Positions 1 through 7,945 of a stretch of 64,000 nt of DNA are shown one piece after another; positions within the stretch are counted from its first letter, which is position 1; the number at the start of each line of letters is the position of its first letter. Below the pieces are notes generated by a model. That model was given only the letters and a program-made list of their open reading frames with translations, made no database searches and was not told the DNA's origin. The stretch covers positions 434,001 to 498,000 of the forward strand of contig NZ_BMPD01000003.1 in NCBI RefSeq assembly GCF_014647415.1. The letters are read 5' to 3'. Both the position numbers and the translations under genes were made by a program. This DNA is from Haloarcula sebkhae. Its GTDB lineage: Archaea > Halobacteriota > Halobacteria > Halobacteriales > Haloarculaceae.

Positions 1-1
1 C

Positions 2-229
2 GAGGAAAGCGTCGTGGACATCTATCGGGAGTCGTCGCTGTTCCAGCAACTCAGGGACGACGACGCGCTGACGGGCAAATGCGGGGCCTGTCGATACCGA
101 ACGGTCTGTGGCGGCAGTCGGTCGCGGGCGTATGCGACGACGGGAGACCCGCTGGCTGCGGACCCGCTGTGTGACTACCAGCCGGATGGGTTCGAGGGGT
201 CGGTTCCCGACCAGCACCCAGCAGATTGA
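2..229 (+). CDS. Radical SAM/SPASM domain protein, C-terminal fragment
   Basis: This is the 3' end of a gene that begins before the window. The visible 75 residues hold a SPASM-type cysteine cluster: [12 protein letters not shown], then a further Cys in DPLCDY. These cysteines bind auxiliary iron-sulfur clusters in radical SAM enzymes. The catalytic CxxxCxxC domain lies outside the window, so the reaction cannot be read. Haloarchaeal proteins with this ending are usually annotated as haem-biosynthesis-like radical SAM/SPASM proteins (AhbD/PqqE relatives), which fits the NnrS-like and DUF2249 genes that follow. The family assignment is good; the substrate is unknown. Confidence 0.8.
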   Translation, partial: EESVVDIYRESSLFQQLRDDDALTGKCGACRYRTVCGGSRSRAYATTGDPLAADPLCDYQPDGFEGSVPDQHPAD

Positions 230-294
230 GGGGGTTTTTCACTCCGTGGGAACGCGCCTCGCCCGTTTTGTAATGTGGTGTCACAGTATCTCAT

Positions 295-942
295 ATGAGC
301 GACTCCGGCATCAGAGTGGAGCTGTCGGTCGACACCCCCGGAGCCTGTCCAGTGGCGAGTGTCTCGGACGAGGCAGGCGCGGCTGTGACCGATGTCGCCC
401 GAAGCAGCCCGGACGAAGACGGGCAGGTCATCGAAGAGTTCACCGCGACGGGCACTGACGAGGGGGCAATCGAGGCCCGGGAGGACATGGACAAGGTGTT
501 CGCGACGGGCAACGGGGCCCGCTACCAGTTCTCTCGGTCACGAACTGAGTGCGTCTGCGAGGCGGTCGAAACATATGACTGTCCGGTCGCGGACATCCGC
601 GCCGAGGGCGGACAGCTCCACCTGACCTTCCACGCTCCCGATGTCGACCGGGTGCGCGCTATCGTGACACGGCTGAAGGAACTGTACGACGGCGTCTCGC
701 TCCGGTCGATGCGGCGGAACGGCGACGTTGACCCGGTGGACTCGATTCTCGTCGACCGAAGTAAACTCACCGACAGACAGCAGGAAGTGCTCGAAACCGC
801 CGTCGAGATGGGGTACTTCGAGTATCCAAAAGGGGCCAATGCTGGCGACGTGGCGGCGGAACTGGACATCTCTGTCTCGACGTTCGCTGAACACCTCGCC
901 GCCGCCCAGACGAAACTGCTCGACAGCATCGTCGCGGAGTAG
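295..942 (+). CDS. HTH_10 (bacterio-opsin activator-like) transcriptional regulator
   Basis: This 215-residue protein ends in a typical haloarchaeal HTH_10 domain at about residues 158-212. It starts LTDRQQEVL and contains the recognition-helix region DISVSTFAEHL. The N-terminal half has no domain I recognise but carries four cysteines (C18, C86, C88, C96), many for a haloarchaeal protein, so a metal, haem or redox signal is possible. It lies just after the radical SAM gene and converges on the NnrS-like membrane gene, 15 bases from its end. It is probably a cytoplasmic regulator of this local cluster. The DNA-binding call is firm; the signal is inference. Confidence 0.85.
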   Translation: MSDSGIRVELSVDTPGACPVASVSDEAGAAVTDVARSSPDEDGQVIEEFTATGTDEGAIEAREDMDKVFATGNGARYQFSRSRTECVCEAVETYDCPVADIRAEGGQLHLTFHAPDVDRVRAIVTRLKELYDGVSLRSMRRNGDVDPVDSILVDRSKLTDRQQEVLETAVEMGYFEYPKGANAGDVAAELDISVSTFAEHLAAAQTKLLDSIVAE

Positions 943-957
943 GCCACGCCGTCGCTA

Positions 958-2118
958 CTACTGCCATCGACGAGCGAACGCCGCCAACAGGAGATACGTA
1001 TAGAGGAGTGCGCCGAGAGCGCCAGCCGCTGTGCCGACCGATATTATCCAGCCGAACCGACTGATAAGACCGAGTAGCTGAATGCCGATCCCACCACCGA
1101 GCAGTCCAATTGTTACCAGCGCCGTCCGGTTGTTTGCGTAGGGCCAGACACCGACCGCCGGTGGGTAGAACTGGAACGCCGCCCCGACCACAGTGAGTCC
1201 GAGAAAGCCCGCCAGCATCGCCCGATAGTGTGCGCTGACCAGCGCCGGACTCCGGCCGGTTACGGCGAGAGTCAGCCCGAGTCCGATACCGACGACTCCG
1301 GCAACGACCGCCACCAGCACCGCATAGAATCCGACGCGGTGGCGCTCCGACCGCCGGAACAGGACCACATATGACAGCGCGAATCCGACGACTGCGATAG
1401 CTTCGACGATGCCACCGGCGAGGAGGAGTCTCCGGTCGAACAGCCCGAATCCCAGCAGCGCAGGACCGACAGCGCCGGCGGCGACAACGACCGCGACGAC
1501 CGGTCGCGGTACTTCAGCGACCAAGAACCGGGGAAACAGCCGGAAGCCGACGCCGAAGACGAACAGCGCGGCCGTCCCTGCGGCGAGCAAGTGCGACAGT
1601 TGCTGTGGGAGTACTGGCCCGAAGCCAGCGGCGATAGCGAGCGCGCCACCGGCCGCAAGTGCGAGGTAACCGAGCGCTACCGGGACTGCGACGTTGGCAG
1701 TTCGGTCGACCGGCTCCCGATGGGTGTTCGCACCGCCGGTCCCCGTCGCAGCGCCGGTGACGTTGTCACGAATGGTCCATCCCAGCGTCCCGAGAAAGAC
1801 CGCAACGCCGCCGGCCCAGAGCGTGGTCCCGACTGGTCGGAGCCACGGTGGCCCAAGCGGTGCGAGCGCCAGCCCAGTTGTACCGAGGGCGGACAGTGGG
1901 AACTGGACGGCAGGCCCTCGCTCCCACGCGAGGTCACGGTCGAAGTACGACGGCACGAGCGCGTAAGCCTTCCCGAACAGGACGTGCAGGACGAACCCGT
2001 ACAGACCGAGTGTGACGACGATGCGTCGGGGCGCAGCGGCCGCCATTGCGGCGTGGAAGCCGACGAAAAACAGCGCGCTGACGGTGACGAACCACCGCGA
2101 GACGCGCTCGGGACGCAT
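958..2118 (-). CDS. Twelve-helix membrane protein, NnrS/haem-copper-oxidase-like
   Basis: This 386-residue protein is almost entirely hydrophobic, with about twelve transmembrane helices. Histidines stand at or near helix ends in HVLFGKAY, LSHLLAAG and SAHYRAML, and a GFRLFPRF motif follows helix 6. This layout is reminiscent of NnrS and other haem-copper-oxidase-subunit-I-like proteins found in nitrogen-oxide respiration loci, but I cannot prove membership without a profile search. Its start lies one base past the stop of the DUF2249 gene, so the two are co-transcribed. A role in haem or nitrogen-oxide handling in the membrane is inferred from context. Confidence 0.75.
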   Translation of the reverse strand: MRPERVSRWFVTVSALFFVGFHAAMAAAAPRRIVVTLGLYGFVLHVLFGKAYALVPSYFDRDLAWERGPAVQFPLSALGTTGLALAPLGPPWLRPVGTTLWAGGVAVFLGTLGWTIRDNVTGAATGTGGANTHREPVDRTANVAVPVALGYLALAAGGALAIAAGFGPVLPQQLSHLLAAGTAALFVFGVGFRLFPRFLVAEVPRPVVAVVVAAGAVGPALLGFGLFDRRLLLAGGIVEAIAVVGFALSYVVLFRRSERHRVGFYAVLVAVVAGVVGIGLGLTLAVTGRSPALVSAHYRAMLAGFLGLTVVGAAFQFYPPAVGVWPYANNRTALVTIGLLGGGIGIQLLGLISRFGWIISVGTAAGALGALLYTYLLLAAFARRWQ

Positions 2119-2119
2119 C

Positions 2120-2353
2120 TCACTCCGGCCGGATCGTGACGTGCCACTCCTTGTCGGCGACCTGTTCCGTGTCGTACTGGTACCCCTTCTTCGAGAGGAC
2201 GTCGTACAGCGGCACCGGTTCGAAGCTGTTCACCAGCCGGAGCGCCTCGCTTTCGCTGACAGAGTCGAGGGCGTTCATGATCTGTTCGAACGGTTCCCCG
2301 TCGACATCCCGAACGTCGAGTTCCTGTACCGACTCCTGGTGATCTGTGCTCAT
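2120..2353 (-). CDS. DUF2249 domain protein
   Basis: This 77-residue acidic cytoplasmic protein matches the small DUF2249 fold (TusA-like). It opens with LDVRDVDGEPFEQIM, has the central NSFEPVPLYDVL motif and ends WHVTIRPE. DUF2249 proteins commonly sit beside nitrite-reductase, NnrS and haem genes in archaea and bacteria, but their biochemistry is unsettled. It ends one base before the NnrS-like gene and is probably translated from the same message. Family confidence is high; function is unknown. Confidence 0.85.
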   Translation of the reverse strand: MSTDHQESVQELDVRDVDGEPFEQIMNALDSVSESEALRLVNSFEPVPLYDVLSKKGYQYDTEQVADKEWHVTIRPE

Positions 2354-2463
2354 ACGTTCGATGACGGTCCCCGCCAGTCAGGCGCTTGTCCCGAACGTGT
2401 TCGGACGACAACACGGTTTCAATATGGAGTCTCCGAAAACGAACCGTCGCCGCCACCCGAGGG

Positions 2464-2760
2464 TTACCGGAGCGTGGTGTAGCTCAGGCCGGCGATGGCA
2501 ATAAACTGCAGCGAGCGCAGGACCAGCACGGCCTGCTGGACGTGTGGGTCGCCGGCGTAGAAGCTCTGCATCGAGAAGAAGAAGTAGACGGCGATGGCGT
2601 TCTCGGCGAGCATCGCGACGGCGAAGGCGATGAGGCCGGCGACGAGTCCCGTCCGGAATGTCGCGTAGTTGCGGACCCAGACGCCAAGCAGCGGGAGCAA
2701 TAGCAGGACGTTGAGCCCCGCGAGCGCCGCTGCGGCGGTGATGAGCGGTCCCATCGCCAT
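2464..2760 (-). CDS. Small three-helix membrane protein (DUF7521-like)
   Basis: This 98-residue protein has three hydrophobic segments, at about residues 5-27, 38-62 and 76-96. A short charged loop holds RNYATFRTG. Small proteins of this size and layout often follow an ArsR-type winged-helix gene in haloarchaea, and I believe the family is labelled DUF7521 in recent databases (from memory). It lies directly downstream of the winged-helix gene here, with a tiny reading frame bridging the two by overlapping stop and start codons. It may be a membrane partner or target of that regulator. Function is unknown. Confidence 0.75.
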   Translation of the reverse strand: MAMGPLITAAAALAGLNVLLLLPLLGVWVRNYATFRTGLVAGLIAFAVAMLAENAIAVYFFFSMQSFYAGDPHVQQAVLVLRSLQFIAIAGLSYTTLR

Positions 2761-2828
2761 CAGCGATACCCCTCCAGCTGGCCAGTCGTGTCCAGTCCGG
2801 CGACAGTCTCACCCTGTGTCATCGTCAT
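2760..2828 (-). CDS. Candidate 22-residue micro-ORF bridging two genes
   Basis: A 22-codon frame starts with an ATG overlapping the stop codon of the ArsR-type gene (ATGA). It ends with a TGA overlapping the start of the three-helix membrane gene (TGATG). The predicted peptide begins MTMTQGET and ends LEGYR. Both junctions are the kind used for translational coupling in haloarchaea, so ribosomes could reinitiate through it. It may be a coupling device rather than a functional protein. No homologue is recognised and length alone gives little support. Confidence 0.35.
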   Translation of the reverse strand: MTMTQGETVAGLDTTGQLEGYR

Positions 2829-3193
2829 TCGTCCATCTTCTCCACGATCTCCTCGAAGGTGTCGCGGTAGTTGTCGAACCGATCGGTCAGGAAGTAGAGT
2901 TTGGCGTACTCCTCGTCGCCGGATTCGACCACGTCGTGGTCCTCTAGCTGTTCCATGTGATGCCTGATCGTCTTGTAGCCCACGTCGAGTTCGTCGGCGA
3001 GTTCGTTGGCGTTCATCGGTCGGTCCGAAAGAGCGTCGATGATACGCGCCCGGTTGGCGCCGCCGCGCGTCGCCGTCAGCAGATACCAGAGCGCTTTCTC
3101 CATCCCACTGTCCTCCCGGGAACTGTGTCTGCCCGTCGTATAGTCCTGTCTCTCCCCGTCGAACAGCGCGCTGGACTCGGATGCATGTGCCAC
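2825..3193 (-). CDS. ArsR-family winged-helix transcriptional regulator
   Basis: This 122-residue protein has a winged-helix domain from about residue 31. MEKALWYLL leads into the helix-turn-helix ANELADELDVGYKTIRHHM, and an acidic coiled tail follows. I kept the GTG start because an AT-rich TATA-like box (ctttattt) lies about 30 bases before it, typical of leaderless haloarchaeal transcripts. The ATG at residue 31 is a possible alternative and matches where many homologues begin. It probably controls its own operon with the downstream membrane protein. No metal-binding cysteines are present, so metal sensing is unlikely. Confidence 0.85.
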   Translation of the reverse strand: MAHASESSALFDGERQDYTTGRHSSREDSGMEKALWYLLTATRGGANRARIIDALSDRPMNANELADELDVGYKTIRHHMEQLEDHDVVESGDEEYAKLYFLTDRFDNYRDTFEEIVEKMDE

Positions 3194-3305
3194 GATGGGA
3201 TACGAGAGTCAAGACGGGCGGCAAATAAAGCGTTTCTTCGCACTCTCTTCCGAGACTGTTCCAATTTCGGGACGACTGTCCGCGGTCCCACTCGCCTGCG
3301 AGCGC

Positions 3306-4427
3306 TCAGCGGACCGCCGTCGTCGCGTCGGCCATGATGTCGATTGCCTCTTTCAGCGTCTCCATGTCCGTCGCGTAGGAGATGCGGGCGTAGCCCGCGC
3401 CGTGTTCGCCGAAGGCGTCGCCGGGAACGACGACGACACCGCGGTCGATGACTTCGTCCACCCAGCCGTCGGGGACCTTCGGCATCGCGTAGAACGCGCC
3501 CTTGGGTGTCGGACAGTCTAGCCCCATCTCGTCGAGGCCGTCCAGCAGTACGTCGCGGCGCTCCTGGAACGCCTCGCGCATCTCCGACACCTGGTCCTGC
3601 GGGCCGGTCAGGGCCGCCTCGGCGGCGTACTGGGCCGGTGCGGACGCACAGGCTTGGGCGTACTGGTGGACCCGTAGCATCCGCTCAATGCGGTCTGTCG
3701 CGCCGGTAACCCATCCGAGCCGCCAGCCTGTCATCGAATACGCCTTCGAGCAGGCGTTGACGACGACGACGTTGCCCGTGTCGCTGAACTCCGCCGGCGA
3801 GCGGTGCTCACCCTCGAAGACCTGATGTTCGTACACTTCGTCGGAGATACACAGCACGTCGTGCTCGTCGGCGATACGGGCGAACTCCCGCATATCTTCC
3901 GGGGACTGGACCGCTCCGGTCGGGTTTGCGGGCGAGTTCACGACAAACGCCGCCGTGTCGTCGGTGATGGCCTCCTCGACTGTCTCGGGTGCCATCGTGA
4001 GGTCCTCGCGCAGCGGGACCGGCCGCGGCGTCCCGCCTGCGAGGTGTGTCAGCGCGTCATAGGAGACGAACCCCGGGTCTGGGAAGATGACTTCCTGCCC
4101 TGCATCGACGTGGGCTTCCAGCGCGATGTGCAGTGCTTCACTCCCACCCGAGGTGGCGATTATGTCCCCGGGGTCGACATCAAGGTCGTTGTCTCGTTCG
4201 TGCTTGGCAGCGATGGCTTCCCGGAGTGCCTCGGTCCCCTTGTTCGACGTGTAGGCGTCGACGTCCCCCGCCTGAATTGCCTCGACTGCCGCTTGGCGGG
4301 CGTGCTTCGGCGTCGGGAAGTCCGGCTGGCCGAGTCCGAGGTTGATCGCGTCCTCGCCCGCCGCCTCGAACACTTCGCGGATGCCTGAGATCGATACCTG
4401 TTCTACCCGTCGGGAAAATCCAGTCAT
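3306..4427 (-). CDS. PLP-dependent class I/II aminotransferase (aspartate-aminotransferase-like)
   Basis: This 373-residue enzyme has the full fold-type I aminotransferase pattern. NLGLGQPDFPTP lies near the N-terminus and the NSPANPTGAV motif at mid-protein. SDEVYEHQVF is followed by the PLP lysine in NACSKAYSMTGWRLGW, and an arginine in YARISYA should bind the substrate carboxylate. It transfers amino groups between amino acids and 2-oxo acids in the cytoplasm. The exact substrate (aspartate, aromatic or branched) cannot be read from sequence. It stands alone on the minus strand, divergent from the halolysin gene across an AT-rich spacer. Confidence 0.9.
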   Translation of the reverse strand: MTGFSRRVEQVSISGIREVFEAAGEDAINLGLGQPDFPTPKHARQAAVEAIQAGDVDAYTSNKGTEALREAIAAKHERDNDLDVDPGDIIATSGGSEALHIALEAHVDAGQEVIFPDPGFVSYDALTHLAGGTPRPVPLREDLTMAPETVEEAITDDTAAFVVNSPANPTGAVQSPEDMREFARIADEHDVLCISDEVYEHQVFEGEHRSPAEFSDTGNVVVVNACSKAYSMTGWRLGWVTGATDRIERMLRVHQYAQACASAPAQYAAEAALTGPQDQVSEMREAFQERRDVLLDGLDEMGLDCPTPKGAFYAMPKVPDGWVDEVIDRGVVVVPGDAFGEHGAGYARISYATDMETLKEAIDIMADATTAVR

Positions 4428-4678
4428 ATTCTGTCTGGGGGCGGCCGGCCCGATAATTCTTCCTTGTGCTTCGGTAGCATTAGCGGCGTCCGCCTGTTCT
4501 GTCGCTATTGCCAGCCGCTATAAACTTTTATACCGTTCATAACTGATACTTTATATATCAGAAAACAAAATAAACACGTATTTATAAAGTGGCATATATA
4601 CTCTTGTTTATTAGACACTGGGCTGCATGAGGAATTATATATTAATTTTATAACCCACCCATATTTATTGAGAGTCGG
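4428..4678. promoter_or_regulatory. AT-rich divergent promoter region upstream of halolysin
   Basis: This 250-base spacer is far more AT-rich than its surroundings and holds several TATA-like stretches. One (tttataac) lies 24-32 bases before the halolysin ATG, the spacing expected for a leaderless archaeal transcript. Others further upstream could serve the aminotransferase on the opposite strand or additional start sites. No coding sequence is apparent. Such low-GC pockets often mark secreted-protein or recently acquired genes in haloarchaea. Confidence 0.6.
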
Positions 4679-6511
4679 ATGTCCCGATATACCCTGCCAA
4701 AACCGTCCAGAAGATCAGTTATCAAGGCACTCGGCTCCGCTGTAACCGTCGCAGCTTTTGGTGGAGAGGTCAGTGCATCACAGGAATCTGATACAAAAGA
4801 ATATCTGATCGGTATATCTAATGATAAAAACGCCTCTGATATTCATGACAAAATAAAAGAGCGATCTGACCTCGAACAGCTCGATATCCTCGACGTGAAC
4901 GAGTCACTTTCGTATCTTCGCTCAGCAGTCCCGCAGGAATTCAAGAGCGAAATCCTTCTGACAGTCGAAACGATTGACGGCGTCAAATATACGGAATTCA
5001 ACCACATTCGCGAGCCGATCGCCACGGTTCCGAACGATCCGAAGTTCGACAGCCAGTACGCGCCACAACTGGTCAATGCCCCGAAAGCATGGGACATTAC
5101 GTTCGGAAGCGAAGACGTCACTATCGCTGTCATAGACACCGGTGCAGATTACACCCATCCCGACCTTGACGGGCAGTTCGGGAGTCAGAAAGGACGTGAC
5201 TTCGTCGACAACGACAGCGACCCCGCACCACAATCTGCACAGCACGGAACACACGTCTCCGGCATTGCTGCCGGCGAAACGAACGACGAAACCGGAATTG
5301 CAGGTGTCAGTAACTCCCGGCTCCTGAGTTGCCGTGCACTCGGCCCGAACGGGGGCCGAACCGCCGATATCGCTAACGCTGTCGAGTGGGCGACTGACCA
5401 GGGGGCGGACATTATCAATATGTCTCTCGGTGGCGGCGGCTTCAACCAGACAATGAAAAACGCCGTCTCGTACGCGTGGAATCAGGGTGTCCTCCTCATC
5501 TGTGCAGCCGGTAACCATCAGGACGGTGACCCCCCAAGCCAGCAGGACGTGTCGTACCCAGCAGCCTACGAAGAGTGCGTCGCTGTTGGTGCCGTCGATC
5601 GGAACAAGAGTCCGACCGAGTTCTCGAACTACGGCGGGAAGGTCGACATTGCGGCACCGGGTAATGACGTACTCTCATCTGTTCCGGGGGGAGACTACGC
5701 GCAGTTCCCCGGAACGTCAATGGCGAGTCCTGCTGTCGCTGGCGTTGCTGCGCTTGGACTGGACAGACACGATTGGCCCGCCAGCCAGACCCGACAGAAC
5801 CTTCTCGACACCGCCCAGCCACTGGACGCAGACGGCCAGTTCGTCGGTTTCGGCCTCGCGGATGCATACAACTTCGTAACCGTCGGTGGTGGAACCGAAA
5901 ACGAACCGCCGATCGTGACGCTCAACGACGACTCACGAACTGTCACTGTCAATAAGGAGGTCATCTTCGATGCCAGCGGCTCCCGTGACCCCGATGGTTC
6001 GATAACGAACTACCGCTGGGAGTTCGGCGACGGCTCTGACCCCATCGAGGGTACGGACGCGACGGAGGTCAGCCACACGTACACCGACACTGGCGACTAC
6101 ACCGTCACCGTCACTGCGACTGACAACGACGGTGCTGAGACAACCACGTCAGTCAGCGTCTCCGTCACTGATGAATCGAAAGACCGTCTCACCGAAGAGT
6201 TGTCCGGGTCACTCGATGGGATGCTCGATTATGACAAGCAGACGTACTCCCTCAAGACGGAGTCGCCTATGCAGCTAATCCTCAGTCTCGATGGCCCATC
6301 TGACGCCGATTTCGACCTGTATGTCTCCTTCGACGGCCGCACACCCACTCCGAACGACTACGATCGCGCGTCCTATACGCAGGACAGTAACGAACAGATA
6401 ATCATCGACGATTTCTCACAGATCAGCGAGATCGGCATACTCGTGTATGTCTACAGCGGACGCGGAGACTACACACTTACCCTGGAAGAAATCGGAAAAA
6501 CAAGCTCGTAA
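4679..6511 (+). CDS. Halolysin-like S8 serine protease, Tat-secreted, with PKD and C-terminal domains
   Basis: This 610-residue secreted subtilase starts with a twin-arginine signal (SRRSVIKALG, then a hydrophobic stretch to about residue 34). A short I9-like propeptide extends to about residue 118 and the S8 catalytic domain covers roughly 125-400. The triad is visible: D153 in VIDTGAD, H189 in HGTHVSG, S347 in GTSMASP, with oxyanion N279. A PKD domain (about 418-497, containing YRWEFGDG and DTGDYTVTVTA) and a pre-peptidase C-terminal-like beta domain follow. It should be exported folded and degrade extracellular protein at high salt. Its DNA is lower in GC than its neighbours. Confidence 0.95.
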   Translation: MSRYTLPKPSRRSVIKALGSAVTVAAFGGEVSASQESDTKEYLIGISNDKNASDIHDKIKERSDLEQLDILDVNESLSYLRSAVPQEFKSEILLTVETIDGVKYTEFNHIREPIATVPNDPKFDSQYAPQLVNAPKAWDITFGSEDVTIAVIDTGADYTHPDLDGQFGSQKGRDFVDNDSDPAPQSAQHGTHVSGIAAGETNDETGIAGVSNSRLLSCRALGPNGGRTADIANAVEWATDQGADIINMSLGGGGFNQTMKNAVSYAWNQGVLLICAAGNHQDGDPPSQQDVSYPAAYEECVAVGAVDRNKSPTEFSNYGGKVDIAAPGNDVLSSVPGGDYAQFPGTSMASPAVAGVAALGLDRHDWPASQTRQNLLDTAQPLDADGQFVGFGLADAYNFVTVGGGTENEPPIVTLNDDSRTVTVNKEVIFDASGSRDPDGSITNYRWEFGDGSDPIEGTDATEVSHTYTDTGDYTVTVTATDNDGAETTTSVSVSVTDESKDRLTEELSGSLDGMLDYDKQTYSLKTESPMQLILSLDGPSDADFDLYVSFDGRTPTPNDYDRASYTQDSNEQIIIDDFSQISEIGILVYVYSGRGDYTLTLEEIGKTSS

Positions 6512-6604
6512 TCTGCTTGCTATTCTCTCGTTTCGACTGATCCCGTGCGTAGCGTCCCTCTCGCTTTCCACTTTCAGCTCAGCTGGATTTCACGCTGTCT
6601 GGAC

Positions 6605-6775
6605 ATCACAATCGCGCCGCCACCGCCGATGCTCACTCGCCTCGCCGCTGGCGGGGCCTATCGAACGACACTCATCGCAATCGCGCCGCCACCGCCGACG
6701 CTCACTCGCCTCGCCGCTGGCGGGGCCTACCGGACCACGGACATCGCAATCGCGCCGCCACCGCCGACGCTCATC
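6605..6775 (-). repeat. Three in-frame 69-bp tandem copies of the thiolase gene 3' end
   Basis: The final 23 codons of the thiolase gene are followed by two further copies with a period of exactly 69 bases (equivalent positions 6743, 6674 and 6605). Read on the minus strand past the thiolase stop, copy two again encodes SVGGGGAIAMSVVR and a stop, using different synonymous codons. Copy three encodes a degraded version (SIGGGGAIVMSRQR). The linker between copies encodes APPAARRV and contains a GC-rich near-palindrome (cgccagcggcg), so it may also fold as a hairpin. This looks like slippage or unequal exchange at the gene's end, possibly acting as a terminator. Confidence 0.85.
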
Positions 6776-7890
6776 CCCACGATGCCACGGTGATGATCCG
6801 CTCGCTCCATCGCGTACAGCATCGTGGTCGTGAGGATACCGCCGCTGGCTCCGATAGGATGCCCGAGCGCCACCGCGCCGCCGAGCGGGTTGTGTTTCTC
6901 GGCGGGGATGTCGAGTTCGTCGGCGACGTACACCATCTGTGCGGCGAACGCTTCGTTGAGTTCGAAGTGGTCCACGTCGGCGACGGCGAGGTCGTTGCGC
7001 TCCAGCAGCTTTGCGACGACGTCCCGAACCGCGATGGAGAACTCCGATGGGTCGCGGTAGGCAACCGCGTAGTCCTCGACGTGGGCCATCGGTCCCAGTC
7101 CATCGCGTTCGACCGTCTCGGCGTCGGCCAGCACCACCGCTCCCGCGCCATCGGAGAGCTTCGAGGCGTTGCCGGCGGTGATCGTGCCCCCGTGCAAAAA
7201 TGCCGGCGGGAGCGCCGCCAGCTGGTCTACTGTCGTATTCGGCCGCGGTCCCTCGTCCTCGGTCACAAGGCCGTCAGCCGTTTCCACTGGGACGAGTTCC
7301 TCGGTGAACTTCCCGGACTGGATGGCCTCGCCGGCCCGATGGTTGCTCCGCCGAGCGTACTCGTCTTGGGCCTCGCGGCTGATGTCGTGTTCGGCGGCAA
7401 TTTCCTCCGTCAGCGTGCCCATGTGTGCGTCGTAGTGTTTGTCCCACAGTGAGTCCCAGATCATCGCGTCGACGAGTTCGCTGTTCCCGTGCCGGCGGCC
7501 ACCGCGCATGTCGGGAACGAGATACGGCGCGTTCGACATCGACTCCATGCCGCCGGCGAGACACACCGACGCCTGCCCGGCCTCGATGCGGTCGGCGGCG
7601 GTCGTAATCGCCCGCAATCCTGACCCAGAGGCCTCGTTGAGTGTCGTGGCGGCGACATCGTCAGCGAGCGGCGATTCGACGACGACCTGTCTGGCCGGGA
7701 CCTGGCCGACGCCCGCCTGTACCGCGTTTCCGAGGCCGACCCAGTCGACACTGTCTTCGTCGACGGCGGTTCGATCAAGCAGTCCCTCCACGGCTGCACT
7801 ACCCAACTCGACAGCGGTCCGCTCCGAGAGCCCGCCCAGCAGTTCACCGTGTGCGGTGCGTGCACCGTCGACCAGAACCACATCCGTCAT
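6727..7890 (-). CDS. Thiolase-family acetyl-CoA acyltransferase with Ser at both Cys positions
   Basis: This 387-residue protein has the full thiolase fold, with the NEAF loop and GHPIGASG (H344) present. The usual nucleophile motif NxxCGSGL reads NEASGSGL, so Ser88 replaces Cys, and the C-terminal CxGGG motif reads MSVGGGG, so Ser374 replaces the second Cys. As I recall, a haloarchaeal beta-ketothiolase (Haloferax BktB) was reported to use serine as nucleophile, so activity is plausible. The expected reaction is condensation or thiolysis of acyl-CoA and acetyl-CoA. No DUF35 partner gene is adjacent. Its 3' end is tandemly repeated downstream. Confidence 0.9.
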   Translation of the reverse strand: MTDVVLVDGARTAHGELLGGLSERTAVELGSAAVEGLLDRTAVDEDSVDWVGLGNAVQAGVGQVPARQVVVESPLADDVAATTLNEASGSGLRAITTAADRIEAGQASVCLAGGMESMSNAPYLVPDMRGGRRHGNSELVDAMIWDSLWDKHYDAHMGTLTEEIAAEHDISREAQDEYARRSNHRAGEAIQSGKFTEELVPVETADGLVTEDEGPRPNTTVDQLAALPPAFLHGGTITAGNASKLSDGAGAVVLADAETVERDGLGPMAHVEDYAVAYRDPSEFSIAVRDVVAKLLERNDLAVADVDHFELNEAFAAQMVYVADELDIPAEKHNPLGGAVALGHPIGASGGILTTTMLYAMERADHHRGIVGMSVGGGGAIAMSVVR

Positions 7891-7945
7891 ACGAGCTACA
7901 TGAACCCAATCCTACAATACTGTTCGCCCGACGATAGACGGCGTC

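Noticed and set aside
4679-6511. Halolysin as cargo of a transposon
   Set aside because: No transposase, terminal inverted repeats or target-site duplications are visible around the gene; only low GC points to transfer.
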